Notes under the pieces: model-generated
Told to the model about the DNA's origin: nothing
The model's database searches: none
Seen by the model: the letters and a program-made list of their open reading frames with translations, nothing else
Assembly (NCBI GenBank): GCA_027886175.1
Contig: JAJNNQ010000129.1
Location: forward strand, 868,001-932,000
Source: Phylloscopus collybita
Lineage: Eukaryota; Chordata; Aves; Passeriformes; Phylloscopidae
Reading direction: 5' to 3'
DNA length: 64,000 nt
In this document: positions 11,901 through 25,150 of the stretch, in pieces
Layout of the letters: each line of letters opens with the position of its first letter
Position numbering within the stretch: the first letter of the stretch is position 1
Made by a program: the position numbers and the translations under genes

Positions 11901-14558
11901 CAGCAAGCACGCGGGCTTCTCTGCACGCTGCAAACACAAAACAGAAGCACCTACACGGCGAGAGGAGACTGCCTGACACCTGCTGCACGCAGTACAGCTC
12001 TGGGCTGCTGCCAGGAAAGGTATTTCAAGGAACTAGCCACGGGGACTCTGCACTGTGCTGGGACAGTTTCTACAAGGTGACCAGAAGCTGTTCGCCAGCA
12101 CCCGCTTGCAGCGACCGAGTTTGGCTTTCCACGTTCTTCCCCGGCTCTCTTTCGCTTCTCCGCACAAGCTGCGGCTGTACCGAAGACGCCGCTGGCTGTG
12201 CTTCCGCGAAGCGCTGCTTTCTCGGCAAAACGCAGCTTCTCGTTCTTGACAGCTCTGCTATGCAGAAGCACAGGAAAGCCGGCAGAGCTGCTCCTCTAGC
12301 TGCTCTACGCAGAGGCAACTGTAAATCAGCTAGACAGTGATCCTGTTGTGGAAAAGGCAGGAAAGTGGCTGCAAAAGCGTTTTGGCTTGCTGGAAGCAGC
12401 AGCAAGCACGCGGGCTTCTCTGCACGCTGCAAACACAAAACAGAAGCACCTACACGGCGAGAGGAGACGGCCTGACACCTGCTGCACTCAGTACAGCTCT
12501 GGGCTGCTGCCAGGAAAGGTATTTCAAGGAACTAGCCACGGGGACTCTGCACTGTGCTGGGACAGTTTCTACAAGGTGACCAGAAGCTGTTCGCCAGCAC
12601 CCGCTTGCAGCGACCGAGTTCGGCTTTCCACGTTCTTCCCCGGCTCTCTTTCGCTTCTCCGCACAAGCTGCGGCTGTACCGAAGACGCCGCTGGCTGTGC
12701 TTCCGCGAAGCGCTGCTTTCTCGGCAAAACGCAGCTTCTCGTTCTTGACAGCTCTGCTATGCAGAAGCACAGGAAAGCCGGCAGAGCTGCTCCTCTAGCT
12801 GCTCTACGCAGAGGCAACTGTAAATCAGCTAGACAGTGATGCTGTTGTGGAAAAGGCAGGAAAGTGGCTGCAAAAGCGTTTTGGCTTGCTGGAAGCAGCA
12901 GCAAGCACGCGGGCTTCTCTGCACGCTGCAAACACAAAACAGAAGCACCTACACGGCGAGAGGAGACTGCCTGACACCTGCTGCACTCAGTACAGCTCTG
13001 GGCTGCTGCCAGGAAAGGTATTTCAAGGAACTAGCCACGGGGACTCTGCACTGTGCTGGGACAGTTTCTACAAGGTGACCAGAAGCTGTTCGCCAGCACC
13101 CGCTTGCAGCGACCGAGTTCGGCTTTCCACGTTCTTCCCCGGCTCTCTTTCGCTTCTCCGCACAAGCTGCGGCTGTACCGAAGACGCCGCTGGCTGTGGT
13201 TCCGCGAAGCGCTGCTTTCTCGGCAAAACGCAGCTTCTCGTTCTTGACAGCTCTGCTATGCAGAAGCACAGGAAAGCCGGCAGAGCTGCTCCTCTAGCTG
13301 CTCTACGCAGAGGCAACTGTAAATCAGCTAGACAGTGATGCTGTTGTGGAAAAGGCAGGAAAGTGGCTGCAAAAGCGTTTTGGCTTGCTGGAAGCAGCAG
13401 CAAGCACGCGGGCTTCTCTGCACGCTGCAAACACAAAACAGAAGCACCTACACGGCGAGAGGAGACTGCCTGACACCTGCTGCACTCAGTACAGCTCTGG
13501 GCTGCTGCCAGGAAAGGTATTTCAAGGAACTAGCCACGGGGACTCTGCACTGTGCTGGGACAGTTTCTACAAGGTGACCAGAAGCTGTTCGCCAGCACCC
13601 GCTTGCAGCGACCGAGTTCGGCTTTCCACGTTCTTCCCCGGCTCTCTTTCGCTTCTCCGCACAAGCTGCGGCTGTACCGAAGACGCCGCTGGCTGTGCTT
13701 CCGCGAAGCGCTGCTTTCTCGGCAAAACGCAGCTTCTCGTTCTTGACAGCTCTGCTATGCAGAAGCACAGGAAAGCCGGCAGAGCTGCTCCTCTAGCTGC
13801 TCTACGCAGAGGCAACTGTAAATCAGCTAGACAGTGATGCTGTTGTGGAAAAGGCAGGAAAGTGGCTGCAAAAGCGTTTTGGCTTGCTGGAAGCAGCAGC
13901 AAGCACGCGGGCTTCTCTGCACGCTGCAAACACAAAACAGAAGCACCTACACGGCGAGAGGAGACTGCCTGACACCTGCTGCACTCAGTACAGCTCTGGG
14001 CTGCTGCCAGGAAAGGTATTTCAAGGAACTAGCCACGGGGACTCTGCACTGTGCTGGGACAGTTTCTACAAGGTGACCAGAAGCTGTTCGCCAGCACCCG
14101 CTTGCAGCGACCGAGTTTGGCTTTCCACGTTCTTCCCCGGCTCTCTTTCGCTTCTCCGCACAAGCTGCGGCTGTACCGAAGACGCCGCTGGCTGTGCTTC
14201 CGCGAAGCGCTGCTTTCTCGGCAAAACGCAGCTTCTCGTTCTTGACAGCTCTGCTATGCAGAAGCACAGGAAAGCCGGCAGAGCTGCTCCTCTAGCTGCT
14301 CTACGCAGAGGCAACTGTAAATCAGCTAGACAGTGATGCTGTTGTGGAAAAGGCAGGAAAGTGGCTGCAAAAGCGTTTTGGCTTGCTGGAAGCAGCAGCA
14401 AGCACGCGGGCTTCTCTGCACGCTGCAAACACAAAACAGAAGCACCTACACGGCGAGAGGAGACTGCCTGACACCTGCTGCACTCAGTACAACTCTGGGC
14501 TGCTGCCAGGAAAGGTATTTCAAGGAACTAGCCACGGGGACTCTGCACTGTGCTGGGA
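8964..14558 (-). repeat. 499-bp satellite array, right arm (about 11.2 copies, inverted)
   Basis: Same 499-bp monomer as the left arm but on the opposite strand, again with a strictly constant period. Its variant content differs. GAGTTTGGC replaces GAGTTCGGC in six of eleven copies (near 9124, 9625, 10620, 11122, 12120 and 14117), while the equivalent change occurs once in the left arm (near 5260). CACGCAGTAC (near 9990, 11488 and 11987) is specific to this arm. AACAAGAAG is common on the left but occurs only once here, near 11737. The arm has therefore been amplified or homogenised on its own since the inversion. It ends in a truncated monomer at the junction with the second satellite. Noncoding. 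Confidence 0.96.
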
Positions 14559-14566
14559 GAGTCCTC
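14553..14566. other. Junction between the 499-bp and 191/202-bp satellites
   Basis: The inverted 499-bp monomer runs to GTGCTGGGA and the next bases are GAGTCCTCATTTG, which matches the GGGAGATATCCTCATTTG stretch of the second satellite. The hexamer CTGGGA (14553-14558) is present in both satellites at this point, so the switch occurred inside a 6-bp shared word. The GATA of the second satellite is reduced to GAG across the join. No spacer or mobile element is present. Confidence 0.88.
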
Positions 14567-17500
14567 ATTTGTATAGAATTTTAGTGGAAATTTAGTAGGC
14601 ATAGGCCCAGTGTCTGGCAGACAGCATTAGGCACGAACGGTGGTCCATTTCCTTGGGAACCCAAAGTCTCCATCTTACGTGCCTGATGTCAGTTTGTAGG
14701 AGGCCTTTGGCACTACAAGGGCAGACAAACTTCCAACTGGTGGTAGATTCCGTGTGGGAGATATCCTCATTTGTGAGGAATTTCAGCAGGCATAACCCCA
14801 GTGGCAGGCAGACAGCATTAGACACGAACAGTGGCCCTTTTCCATGGGAAACCAAAATCTCCACCCCACGTTGCTTCTGTCACTTTGTAGGAGGCGTTTT
14901 CCAATATAAGGGCAGAGAAACTTCCATCTGGTTGTAGATTGCACCTGGGAGATATCCTCATTTCTATGGAGTTTTAGTGGAATTTTAGTAGGAAGAAGCA
15001 CAGTGGCAGGCAGACAGCATTAGACACGAACAATGGCCCATTTCTATGGGAAACCAAAGTCTCCACCCCACGTTCCTGATGTCCGTTTCTAGGAGGCCTT
15101 TGACACTACAAAGGTAGACAAACTTCCGTCTGGTGGTTGATTGCATCGGGGAGATATCCTCATTTGTATGGAATTTCAGCAGGTAAAAGCCCAGTGGCAG
15201 GCAGACAGCATTAGACATGAACGGTGGCCCTTTTCCCATGGGCAGCCAAAGTCTCCAAGCCACGTTCCTGATGTCAGGTTTTAGGAGGCCTTTGGCAGTA
15301 CAAGGGCAAACAAACTTCCGTCTGGTGGCTGATTGCATCGGGGAGATATCCTCATTTGTATGGAATTTCAGCAGGTAAAAGCCCAGTGGCAGGCAGATAG
15401 CATTAGACACGAACGGTGGCCCTTTTCCATGGGAAAACAAAGTCTCCAACCCAGGCTCCTGATATCAGTTTGTAGGAGGCCTTTGGCATAAAAAGGGCAG
15501 ACAAACTTCCATCTGGTGGGAAATTGCATTTGGGAGATATCCTCATTTGTAGGGAATTTTGGTAGGCTTCTGCCCACTGGCAGGCAGACAGCATTAGACA
15601 CGAACAGTGGCCCCTTTCCATGGAAAAACAAATTATCCATCCTATGTTCCTGATGTCAGTTTTTAGGAGGCTTTTGGCACTGCAAGGGCTGACAAACTTC
15701 CACCTGGTGGTAGATTGCACCTGGGAGATATCCTCATTTGTATAGAATTTTAGTGGAATTTAAAAGGCATATGCCCAGTGGCTAGCAGACAGCATTAGAC
15801 ACAAACGGTGGCCCATTCCCTTGGGAAAGCAAAGTCTCCACCCCACGTTCCTGATGTCAGTTTTTAGGAGGCCTTTGGCACTACGAGGGCAGTCAAACTT
15901 CCAACTGGTGGTAGATTCCATCTGGGAGATGTCCTCATTTGTGAGGAATTTAAGTAGGCATTACTCTAGTGGCAGGCAGACAGCATTAGACACGAACAGT
16001 GGCCCTTTTCCATGGGAAACCAAAATCTCCACCCCATGTTGCTGATGTCGCTTTGTACGAGACGTTTTCCAATATAAGGGCAGAGAAACTTCCATCTGGT
16101 TGTAGATTGCACCTGGGAGATATCCTCATTTTTAAGGAGATTTAGTGGAATTTTATTAGGAAGAAACCCAGTGGCAGGCAGACAGCATTAGACACGAATA
16201 ATGGCCCATTTGATGGGAAACCAAACTCTCCACCCCACGTTCCTGATGTCCGTTTCTAGGAGGCTATTGTCACTACAAGGGCAGAGAAACTTCCGTCTGG
16301 TGGTTGATTGCATCGTTGAGATATCCTCATTTTTATGGAATTTCATCAGGTAGAAGCCCATTGGCAGGTAGACAGCATTAGAGAGGAACGGTGGCCCTTT
16401 TCCATGGGAAAACAAAGTCTCCAACCCAGGCTCCTGATGTCAGTTTTTAGTAGGCCTTTGGCATTAAAAGGGCAGACAAACTTCCATCTGGTGGGAAATT
16501 TTGTTTAGGGAGATATCCTCATTTGTATGTAATTTCAGTAGTCATAAGCCCAGTGGCAAGGAGACAGCATTAAACAACAAGGTGCCCCTTTTCCATGGGA
16601 AACCAAAGCGTCCTCTCCAGAATCCTGATGTCAGTGTGTAGGAGGCCATTGGCATTACAAGGGCAGACAAACTTTCATCTGGTGGTAGACTCTATCTGGA
16701 AGATATCCTCATTTGTATGGGATTTTACAAGGCATAATCCCAGTGGCAGGCAGACACCATTAGACACGAAAGGTGGCCCATTTCCATGGGAAACCCAAAT
16801 CTCCGCGCTCATTGCTGATGTCACTTTGTAGGAGGCCTTTTCCAACATACAGGCAGAAAAACTTCCATCTGGTGGTAGATTGCACCTGGGAGTTATCCTC
16901 ATTTCTATGGAATTTTATTGGAATTTTATTACGAAGATCCCCAGTGGCAGGCAGACAGCATTAGACACGAACGGTGGCCCATTTTTATAGGGAAACCAAA
17001 GTCTCCATCCCACATTCCTGATGTCCGTTACTAGGAGGCCTTTGGCACTACAAGGGCAGACAAACTTCCACCTGGTGGTAGATTGCTCCTGGGAGATATC
17101 CTCATTTGTATGGACCTTCAGCAGTCATAACCACAGTGCCAGGCAGACCGCATTAGACAGGAACGGTGGTCCTTTTCCTAGGGAAGCCAAAGTCTCCACA
17201 CCACGTTCCCGATGTCAGGTTTTAGTAGGCCATTGACAGTACAAGGGCAGAGAAACTTCCGTCTGGTGGTTGATTGCATCGGGAAGATATCCTCATTTGT
17301 ATGGAATTTCAGCAGATAGAAGCCCAGTGGCAGGCAGACAGCATTAGACACGAACGGTGCCCTTTTCCATGGGAAAACAAAGTCTCCAACCCAGGCTCCT
17401 GATGTCAGTTTGTAGGAGGCCTTTGGCACTACAAGGGCAGACAAACTTCCATCTAGTGGTGGATCGCACCTCGTAGATGTCCTTATTTGTATGGAATTTT

Positions 17501-20500
17501 AGTGGTATTTTAGTACTCAGAAGCCCAGTTGCAGACAGAGAGAATTAAACACGAACGGTGGGCCTTTTCCATAGGAAACCAAAGTCTCCAGGCCAGGTTC
17601 CGAATGTCAGTATAAAGGAGGCCTTTGGCACTGCAAGAGCAGACAAACTAACATCTGGTGGTAGATTGCACCTGGGAGATATCCTCATTTGTATAGAATT
17701 TTAGTGGAATTATAGTACTCAGAATCCCAGTTGCAGACCGACCGCATTAAAAATGAACGGTGGACCTTTTCCGTAGGAAACCAATGTCTCCAGGCCAGGT
17801 TCCGAATGTCAGTTTGAAGGAGGCCTTTGGCACTGCTAGAGCAGACAAACTTCCATCTGGTGGCATATTGCATCTGGGAGATATCCTCATTTGTATGGAA
17901 ATTCAGCAGTCATAACCACAGTGCCAGGCAGACAGCATTAGACAGGAACGGTGGTCCTTTTCCATGGAAAGACAAATTATCCATCCTATGTTCCTGATGT
18001 CAGCTTGAAGGAGGTCTTTGGCAATACAAGGGCAGAGAAACTTCCATCTGGTGTTTGATTGCACCCGGGAGATATTCGCATTTGCATGGAATTTTAGTGG
18101 AATTTTAGTAGGCAGAATCCCAGCGGCAGGCAGAAAAAATTAGACATGAATAGTGGCCCATTTCCATGGGAAACCAAAGTCTCCACCCCAGGTTCCTGAT
18201 GTCATTTTCTAGGAGGCCTCTGGCACTACAAGACGAGACAAACTTCCAACTGGTGGCATATTGCATCTGGGAGATATCCTCATTTGTATGTAATTTTAGT
18301 AGCCATAAGCCCAGTGGCAGGCAGACAGCATTAGACAGGAACCGTGGCCCTTTGCCATGGGAAACCAAAGTCTCTGCCCCAGCTTCTTGATGTCATTTTG
18401 TAGGAAGCCTTTTGCTCTACAGGGGCAGACAAACTTCCATTTGGTGTTAGATTGCACGTGAGAGACATCTTCAATGGTATGGAATTTTATTGTAATTTTA
18501 ATAGGCAGAATCCTAGTGGCAGGCAAACATCATTAGACACGAACGCTGTCCCATTTCCATGGGAAACCAAAGTCTCCACTCCAGGTTCCTGATGTCAGTA
18601 TGTAGGAGGCCTTTGGCACTACAAGGGCAGACAAAGTTCCGTCTGGTGGCATATTGCATCTGGGAGATATCCTCATTTGTATGGAACTTCAGCAGTCATA
18701 ACCCCAGTGCCAGGCAGACAGCATTAGACACGAACGGTGGCTTTTTCATGGGAAACCAAAGTCTCCACCCCACATTCCTGATGATAATTTATACGAGGCT
18801 TTTGGCACTATAAGGGTTGAGAAACTTCCAACTGGTGGTAGATTGCACGTGATAGATATCCTCATTTGCATGGAATTTTAGTGGAATTTTAGTAGTCAGA
18901 ATCCAAATGATCGGCAGAGAGCATAAAACACAAACGATGCCTCTTTTTCATGGGACACGAAGGTCTCTACCCCAGTCTTCTGATGTCAGTTGGTAGGAGG
19001 CCTTTGGCACTACAAGGTTAGAAAAACTTCCAACTGGTGGTAGATTGCACCTGGGAGATATCCTCATTTGTATGCAATTTTTGCAGCCATAAGCCATGTG
19101 ACAGGCAGACAGCATTAGACAGGAACGGTGGACCTTTTCCTTGGAAAACCAAAGTCTCCACCCCACGTTCCTGATGTCAGTTTGCAGGAGGCCTTTGGAC
19201 TACAAGGTCTACAAAATTCCATCTCGTTGTATATTCCATCATGGAGATATCCTTATTTGTATGGAATTTTATTGGAATTTTAGTATGCAGAAGCCGAGTG
19301 GCCAGCAGACAGCATCAGAGAAGAACGGTGGCCCTTTTCCATGGAAACCAAAGTTTCCACTCCAGGTTCCTGGTGTCAGTTTGTAGGAGGCCTTTGGCAC
19401 TACAAGGGCCGACAAAGTTCCGTCTGGTGGTTGATTGCATCGAGGAGATATCCTCATTTGTATGGAATTTCAGCAGGCAGGAACCCATTGGCAGGCAGAC
19501 AGCATTAGACACGAACAATGGACCTTTTCCATGGGAAACCAAAGTCTCCATCTCACGTTCCTGATGTCAGTTTGTAGGAGGCCTTAGGACCTACAAGGGC
19601 AGACAAACTTCCATCTGGTGGTAGATTGCACCTGGGAGATATCCTCATTTGAATAGAATTTTAGTGGAATTTTAGTAGGCAAAACCCCAGTGGCAGGCAG
19701 ACAGCATTAGACACGAACGGTGGTCCATTTCCATGGGAAAACAATGTCTCCACCCCTTGTTCCTGATGTCAGTTTTTAGGAGTCCTTTGGCACTACAAGG
19801 GCAGACAAACTTCCAACTGGTGGTAGATTCCGTGTGGGAGATATCCTCATTTGTGAGGAACTTCAGCAGTCATAACCACAGTGCCAGGCAGACAGCATTA
19901 GACAGGAACGGTGGCCCTTTTCCATGGAAAAACAAATTATCCATACTATGTTCCTGATGTCAGTTTGAAGGAGGCTTTTGGCACTACAAGGGCAGACACA
20001 CTTCCATCTGGTGGTTGATTGCACCGGGGAGATATCCTCATTTGTGAGGAATTTCAACAGGCATAACCCCAGTGACAGGTAGACAGCATTAGACACAAAG
20101 AGTGGCCCTTTTCCATGGGAAACCAAAATCTCCACCCCATGTTGCAAATGTCACTTTGTAGGAGGCGTTTTCCAATATAAGGGCAGAGAAACTTCCATCT
20201 GGTTGTAGATTGCACCTGGGAGATATCCTCATTTCTATGGAATTTTAGTGGAATGTTAGTAGGCAGAATCCCAGCGGAAGGCAGAGAGAATTAGACAGGA
20301 ACAGTGGCCCGTTTCCTAGGGAAACCAAAGTCTCCATCCCACATTCCTGATGTCAGGTTGTCGGAGGACTTTGGCATTAAACGGGCAGACAAACTTCCAT
20401 CTGGTGGGAAATTGCATTTGGGAGATATCCTCATTTGTAGGGAATTTTAGTAGGCATATGCCCACTGGCAGGCAGACAGCATTAAACACCAAGGGTGGCC

Positions 20501-21584
20501 CTTTTCCATGGGAAACCAAAGCGTCCTTTCCAGATTCCTGATGTCAATTTGTAGGAGGCCGTTGGCATTACAAGGGCAGACAAACTTTCAACTGGTGGTA
20601 GACTCCATCTGGGAGATATCCTCATTTGTATGGGATTTTACTAGGCATAAGCCCAGTGGCAGGCACATAGCATTATACACAAACGGTGGCCTATTTCCAT
20701 GGGAAACCAAAGTCTCCACCGCACGTTCCTGATGTCAGTTTGTAAGAAGCCTTTGGCTCTAAATGGGCACACAAACTTCCATCTGGTGGTAGATTGCACC
20801 TCGGAGACATCCTCATTTGTATGGAATTTTAGTGGAATTTTAATAGGCAGAAGCCTAGTGGCAGGCACACATCATTAGACACGAACGCTGGCCCATTTCC
20901 ATGGGAGAAGAAAGTCTCCAACCCACGTTCCTGATTTCAGTTTTTAAGAGGCGTTTGGAACTGCAAGGGCAGACAAACTTCCATCTGGTGGGAAATTGCA
21001 TTTGGGAGATATCCTCATATGTATGGAACTTTGGTAGGCTTATGCCCACTGGCAGGCAGACAGCATTAGACACGAACGGTGGCCTCTTTTCCATGGGAAA
21101 ACAAAGTCTCCAACCCACGTTCCTGATGTCTGTTTTTAGGAGGCCTCTGGCACTACAAGTGGAGACAAACTTCCAACTGCTGGCATATTGCATCTGGGAG
21201 ATATCTTCATTTGTGAGGAATTTCAGCAGGCATAACCCCAGTGACAGGCAGACAGCATTAGACACGAACAATAGACCTTTTCCATGGGAAACCAAAACCT
21301 CCACCCCACGTTGCTGATGTCACTTTGTAGGAGGCGTTTTCTAATATAAGGGCAGAGAAACTTCCATCTGGTGGTAGATTGCACCTGGGAGATATCCTCA
21401 TTTCTATGGAATTTTAGTGGAATTTTAGTAGGAAGAAGCCCAGTGGCAGGCACATAGCATTAGACACAAACGGTGGCCCATTTCCATGGGAGAAAAAAGT
21501 CTCCAACCCACGTTCCAGATTTCAGTTTTTAGGAGGCGTTTGGAACTACAAGGGCAGACAAACTTCCATCTGGTTATAGATTGC

Positions 21585-22690
21585 ACCTGGGAGACATCCT
21601 CATTTGTATAGAATTTTAGTGGAATTTTAGTCGGCATAAGCCCAGTGTCTCGCAGACAGCATTAGACACGAACTGTGGTCCATTTCCTTGGGAAACCAAA
21701 GTCTCCATCTCACGTGCCTGATGTCAGTTTGTAGGAGGCCTTTGGCACTACAAGGGCAGATAAACTTCCAACTGGTGGTAGATTCCGTGCGGGAGATATC
21801 CTCATATGTGAGGAATTTCAGCAGGCATAACCCCAGTGGCAGGCAGACAGCATTAGACACAAACGGTGGTCCTTTTCCATGGGAAACCGAAGTCTCTACC
21901 CCACGTTCCTGATATTAGTTTGTAAGAGGCCTTTGGAAGTACAAGGGCAGAAAAACTTCCATCTGGTGGTAGATTGCACCTGGGAGATATCCTCATTTTT
22001 ATGGAATTTCAGTGGTATTAAAGTAGGCAGAAATCCAGCAGCAGGCAGACTGCTTTACACACGAACGCTGGCCCATATCCATGGGAAACCAAAGTCTCCA
22101 CTCCAGGCTCCTCATGTCAGTTTATAGAAGGCCTTTGGAAATACAGGGGCAGAAAAACTTATATCTGGCGGTAGACTGCATCCGGGAGATGTCTTCATTT
22201 GTATGGAATTTCAGTGGAATTTTCGTAGGTAGAAGCCCAATGGCCGACAGACATTATTAGACACGAACGGTGGCCCATTTCCATGAGAAACCAAAGTCTC
22301 CACCCCAGGTTCCTGATGTCAGTTTTTAGGAGGCCTTTGGCACTAGAAGGGCAAACAGACTTCCAACTGGTGGGAGATTCCATCTGGGAAATATCCTCAT
22401 TTGTGAGGAATTTCAGTAGGCATAACTCCAGTGGCAGGCAGACAGCATTAGACACGAACAGTGGCCCTTTTCCATGGGAAACCAAAATCTCCACCCCACG
22501 TTGCTGATGTCTCATTGTAGGAGGCGTTTTCCAATATAAGGGCAGAGAAACTTCCATCTGGTTGTCGATTGCACCTGGGAGATATCCTCATTTCTATGGA
22601 GTTTTAGTGGAATTTTAGTAGGAAGAAGCACAGTGGCAGGCAGACAGCATTAGACACGAACAATGGCCCATTTTTATGGGAAACCAAAGT
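21585..22690 (+). repeat. Segmental duplication inside the satellite, block XZ copy 1
   Basis: A block of about 1.1 kb that reappears at a constant offset of 6488 bp (28073-29178) with only a few substitutions. It is recognisable by CCCAGTGTCTCGCAGACAG at its start, CCTGATATTAG in the middle and a TGGCCGACAGACATTATTAG variant near its end. It is far more similar to its partner than to adjacent monomers, so it is a recent direct duplication within the diverged array. Confidence 0.85.
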
Positions 22691-23833
22691 CTCCGCCCCA
22701 GGTTCCTGATGACAATTTGTAGGAGGCCTTTGGAATTACAAGGGCAGACAAACTTCTATCTGGTGGTAGATTGCACCTGGGAGATATCCTCATTTGTATA
22801 GAATTTTAGTGGAATTTTAGTAGGCATAAGCCCAGTGGCAGGCAGACAGCATTAGACACGAACAATGGACCTTTTCCATGGGAAACCAAAGTCTCCACCT
22901 CACGTTCCTGATGTCAGTTTGTAGGAGGGCTTTGGAACTACAAGGGCAGACAAACTTCCATCTGGTGGTAGATTGCACCTGGGAGATATCCTCATTTGTG
23001 AGGAATTTCAGAAGGCATAACCCCAGTGGCAGGCAGATAGCATTAGACACGAACGGTGCCCTTTTCCATGGGAAACCAAAGTCTCCATCCCACGTTCCTG
23101 ATGTCAGTCATTAAGAGGCGAATGGAACTACAAGGGCAGAAAAATTTCCATCTGGTGGTAGATTGGACCTGGGAGATATCGCCATTTGTATGGAATTTTA
23201 GTGGTATTTTAGTAGGCAGAAGTCCAGCGGCAGGCAGACAGCATTACACACGAACGCTGGCCAATATCCATGGGAAACCAAAGTCTCCAACCCAGGCTCC
23301 TCATGTCAGTTTGTAGGAGGCCTTTGGCATTAAAAGGGCAGACAAACTTCCATCTGGTGGTTGATTGCATCGGCGAGATATGCTCATTTGTATGGGATTT
23401 CAGAAGGCAGAAGCCAAGTGGCACGCAGACAGCATTGGACACGAAGAGTGGCCCATTTCCATGGGAAACCAAAATCTCCACCCCACGTTGCTGATGTCTC
23501 ATTGTAGGAGGCGTTTTCCAATATAAGGGCAGAAAAACTTCCATCTGGTTGTAGATTGCACCTGGGAGATATCCTCATTTCTATGGAATTTTAGTGGAAT
23601 TTTAGTAGGAAGAAACCCAGTGGCAGGCAGACAGCATTAGACACGAACAATGGCCCATTTCTATGGGAAACCAAAGCCTCCACTCCGGGTTCCGGGTGTC
23701 ATTTTGTAAAAGGCCTTTGGCACTACAAGGGCAGACAAAGTTCCGTCTTGTGTTTGATTGAATCGAGGAGATACCCTCATTTGTATGGAATTTCAGCAGG
23801 CAGAAGCCCAGTGGCAGGCAGACAGCATTAGAC
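22681..23833 (+). repeat. Segmental duplication inside the satellite, block Y copy 1
   Basis: About 1.15 kb, roughly six monomers, repeated at an offset of exactly 4120 bp (26801-27953). Shared unusual variants include CCTGATGACAATTTG, AGTCATTAAGAGGCGAATGG and CATTGGACACGAAGAG. Only a handful of differences are visible, for example GTATAG versus GTATAC near 22797/26917. The blocks are not adjacent, so unequal exchange or conversion acted at a distance. Confidence 0.87.
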
Positions 23834-24599
23834 ACGAACAATGGACCTTTTCCATGGGAAACCAAAGTCTCCACCTCACGTTCCTGATGTCAGTTTGTAG
23901 GAGGCCTTTGGAAATACAAGGGCAGGCAAACTTCCATCTGGTGGTAGATTGCACCTGGGAGATAACCTCATTTCCATAGAATTTTAGTGGAATTTTAGTA
24001 GGCATAAGGCCAGTGGCTGCCAGACAGCATTAGACAGGAACGGTGGGCATTTCTTTGGGAAACAAAAGTCTCCACCCCCCGTTCGGGATGTCAGTTTTTA
24101 GGAGGCCTTTGGCACTACGGGGGCAGAAAAACTTCCACCCAGTGGTAGATTACACCTGGGAGATATCCTCATTTGTATGGAACTTCAGCAGTCATCACCA
24201 CAGTGCCAGGCAGACAGCATTAGACAGGAACGGTGGTCCTTTTCCATGGGAAAGCAAAGTCTCCACCCCAGGTTCCTGATGGCAGTTTGTAGGAGGCCTT
24301 TGGAAACACAAGGGCAGAGAATCTTCCATCTGGTGTTAGATTGCACCTGGGAGATATACTCATTTGTATGGAATTTTAGTGGAATGTTAGTAGACAGAAT
24401 CCCAGCTGAAGGTAGACAGAATTAGACATGAATAGTGGCTCATTTCCATGGGAAACCAAAGTCTCCACCCCAGGTTCCTCATGTCATTTTCTAGGAGGCC
24501 TCTGGCACTACAGGAGGAGACAAAGTTCCAATTGGTGGCATATTGCATCTAGGAGATATCCTCATTTGTATGTAATTTTAATAGCCATAAGCCCAGTGG

Positions 24600-25150
24600 C
24601 AGGCAGACAGTATTAGACGCGAACGGTGGCCCTTTTCCATGGGAAACCAAAGTCTCCGCCTCAGGTTCTTGATGTCAATTTGTAGGAAGCCTTTGGCTCT
24701 TCAGGGGCAGACAAACTTCCATCTGGTGGTAGATTGCACCTGGGAGACATCGTCATTTGTATAGAATTTTAGTGGAATTTCAGTCGGCATAAGCCCAGTG
24801 TCTCGCAGACAGCATTAGACACGAACTGTGGTCCATTTCCTTGGGAAACCAAAGTCTCCATCTCACGTGCCTGATGTCAGTTTGTAGGAGGCCTTTGGCA
24901 CTACAAGGGCAGATAAACTTCCAACTGGTGGTAGATTCCGTGCGGGAGATATCCTCATTTGTGAGGAATTTCAGCAGGCATAACCCCAGTGGCAGGCAGA
25001 CAGCATTAGACACAAACGGTGGTCCTTTTCCATGGGAAACCGAAGTCTCTACCCCACGTTCCTGATATTAGTTTGTAAGAGGCCTTTGGAAGTACAAGGG
25101 CAGAAAAACTTCCGTCTGGTGGTAGATTGCACCTGGGAGATATCCTCATT
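24600..25150 (+). repeat. Segmental duplication inside the satellite, block X copy 2
   Basis: About 550 bp matching 27935-28485 at an offset of 3335 bp, including CATTAGACGCGAACGG, TTCAGGGGCAG and CCCAGTGTCTCGCAG. The central part also matches 21640-22000 at an offset of 3153 bp. At its right end the similarity to both partners stops near GGGAGATATCCTCATTTG, a stretch conserved in nearly all monomers and a plausible exchange point. Confidence 0.82.

Noticed and set aside
53..14336. Recurring 163-, 122- and 106-codon open frames in the 499-bp satellite
   Set aside because: They recur at the repeat period in several frames on both strands, start and stop inside each monomer, and 499 is not divisible by 3. 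I recognise no domain, and the openness is expected from a GC-rich monomer with few stop codons copied many times.
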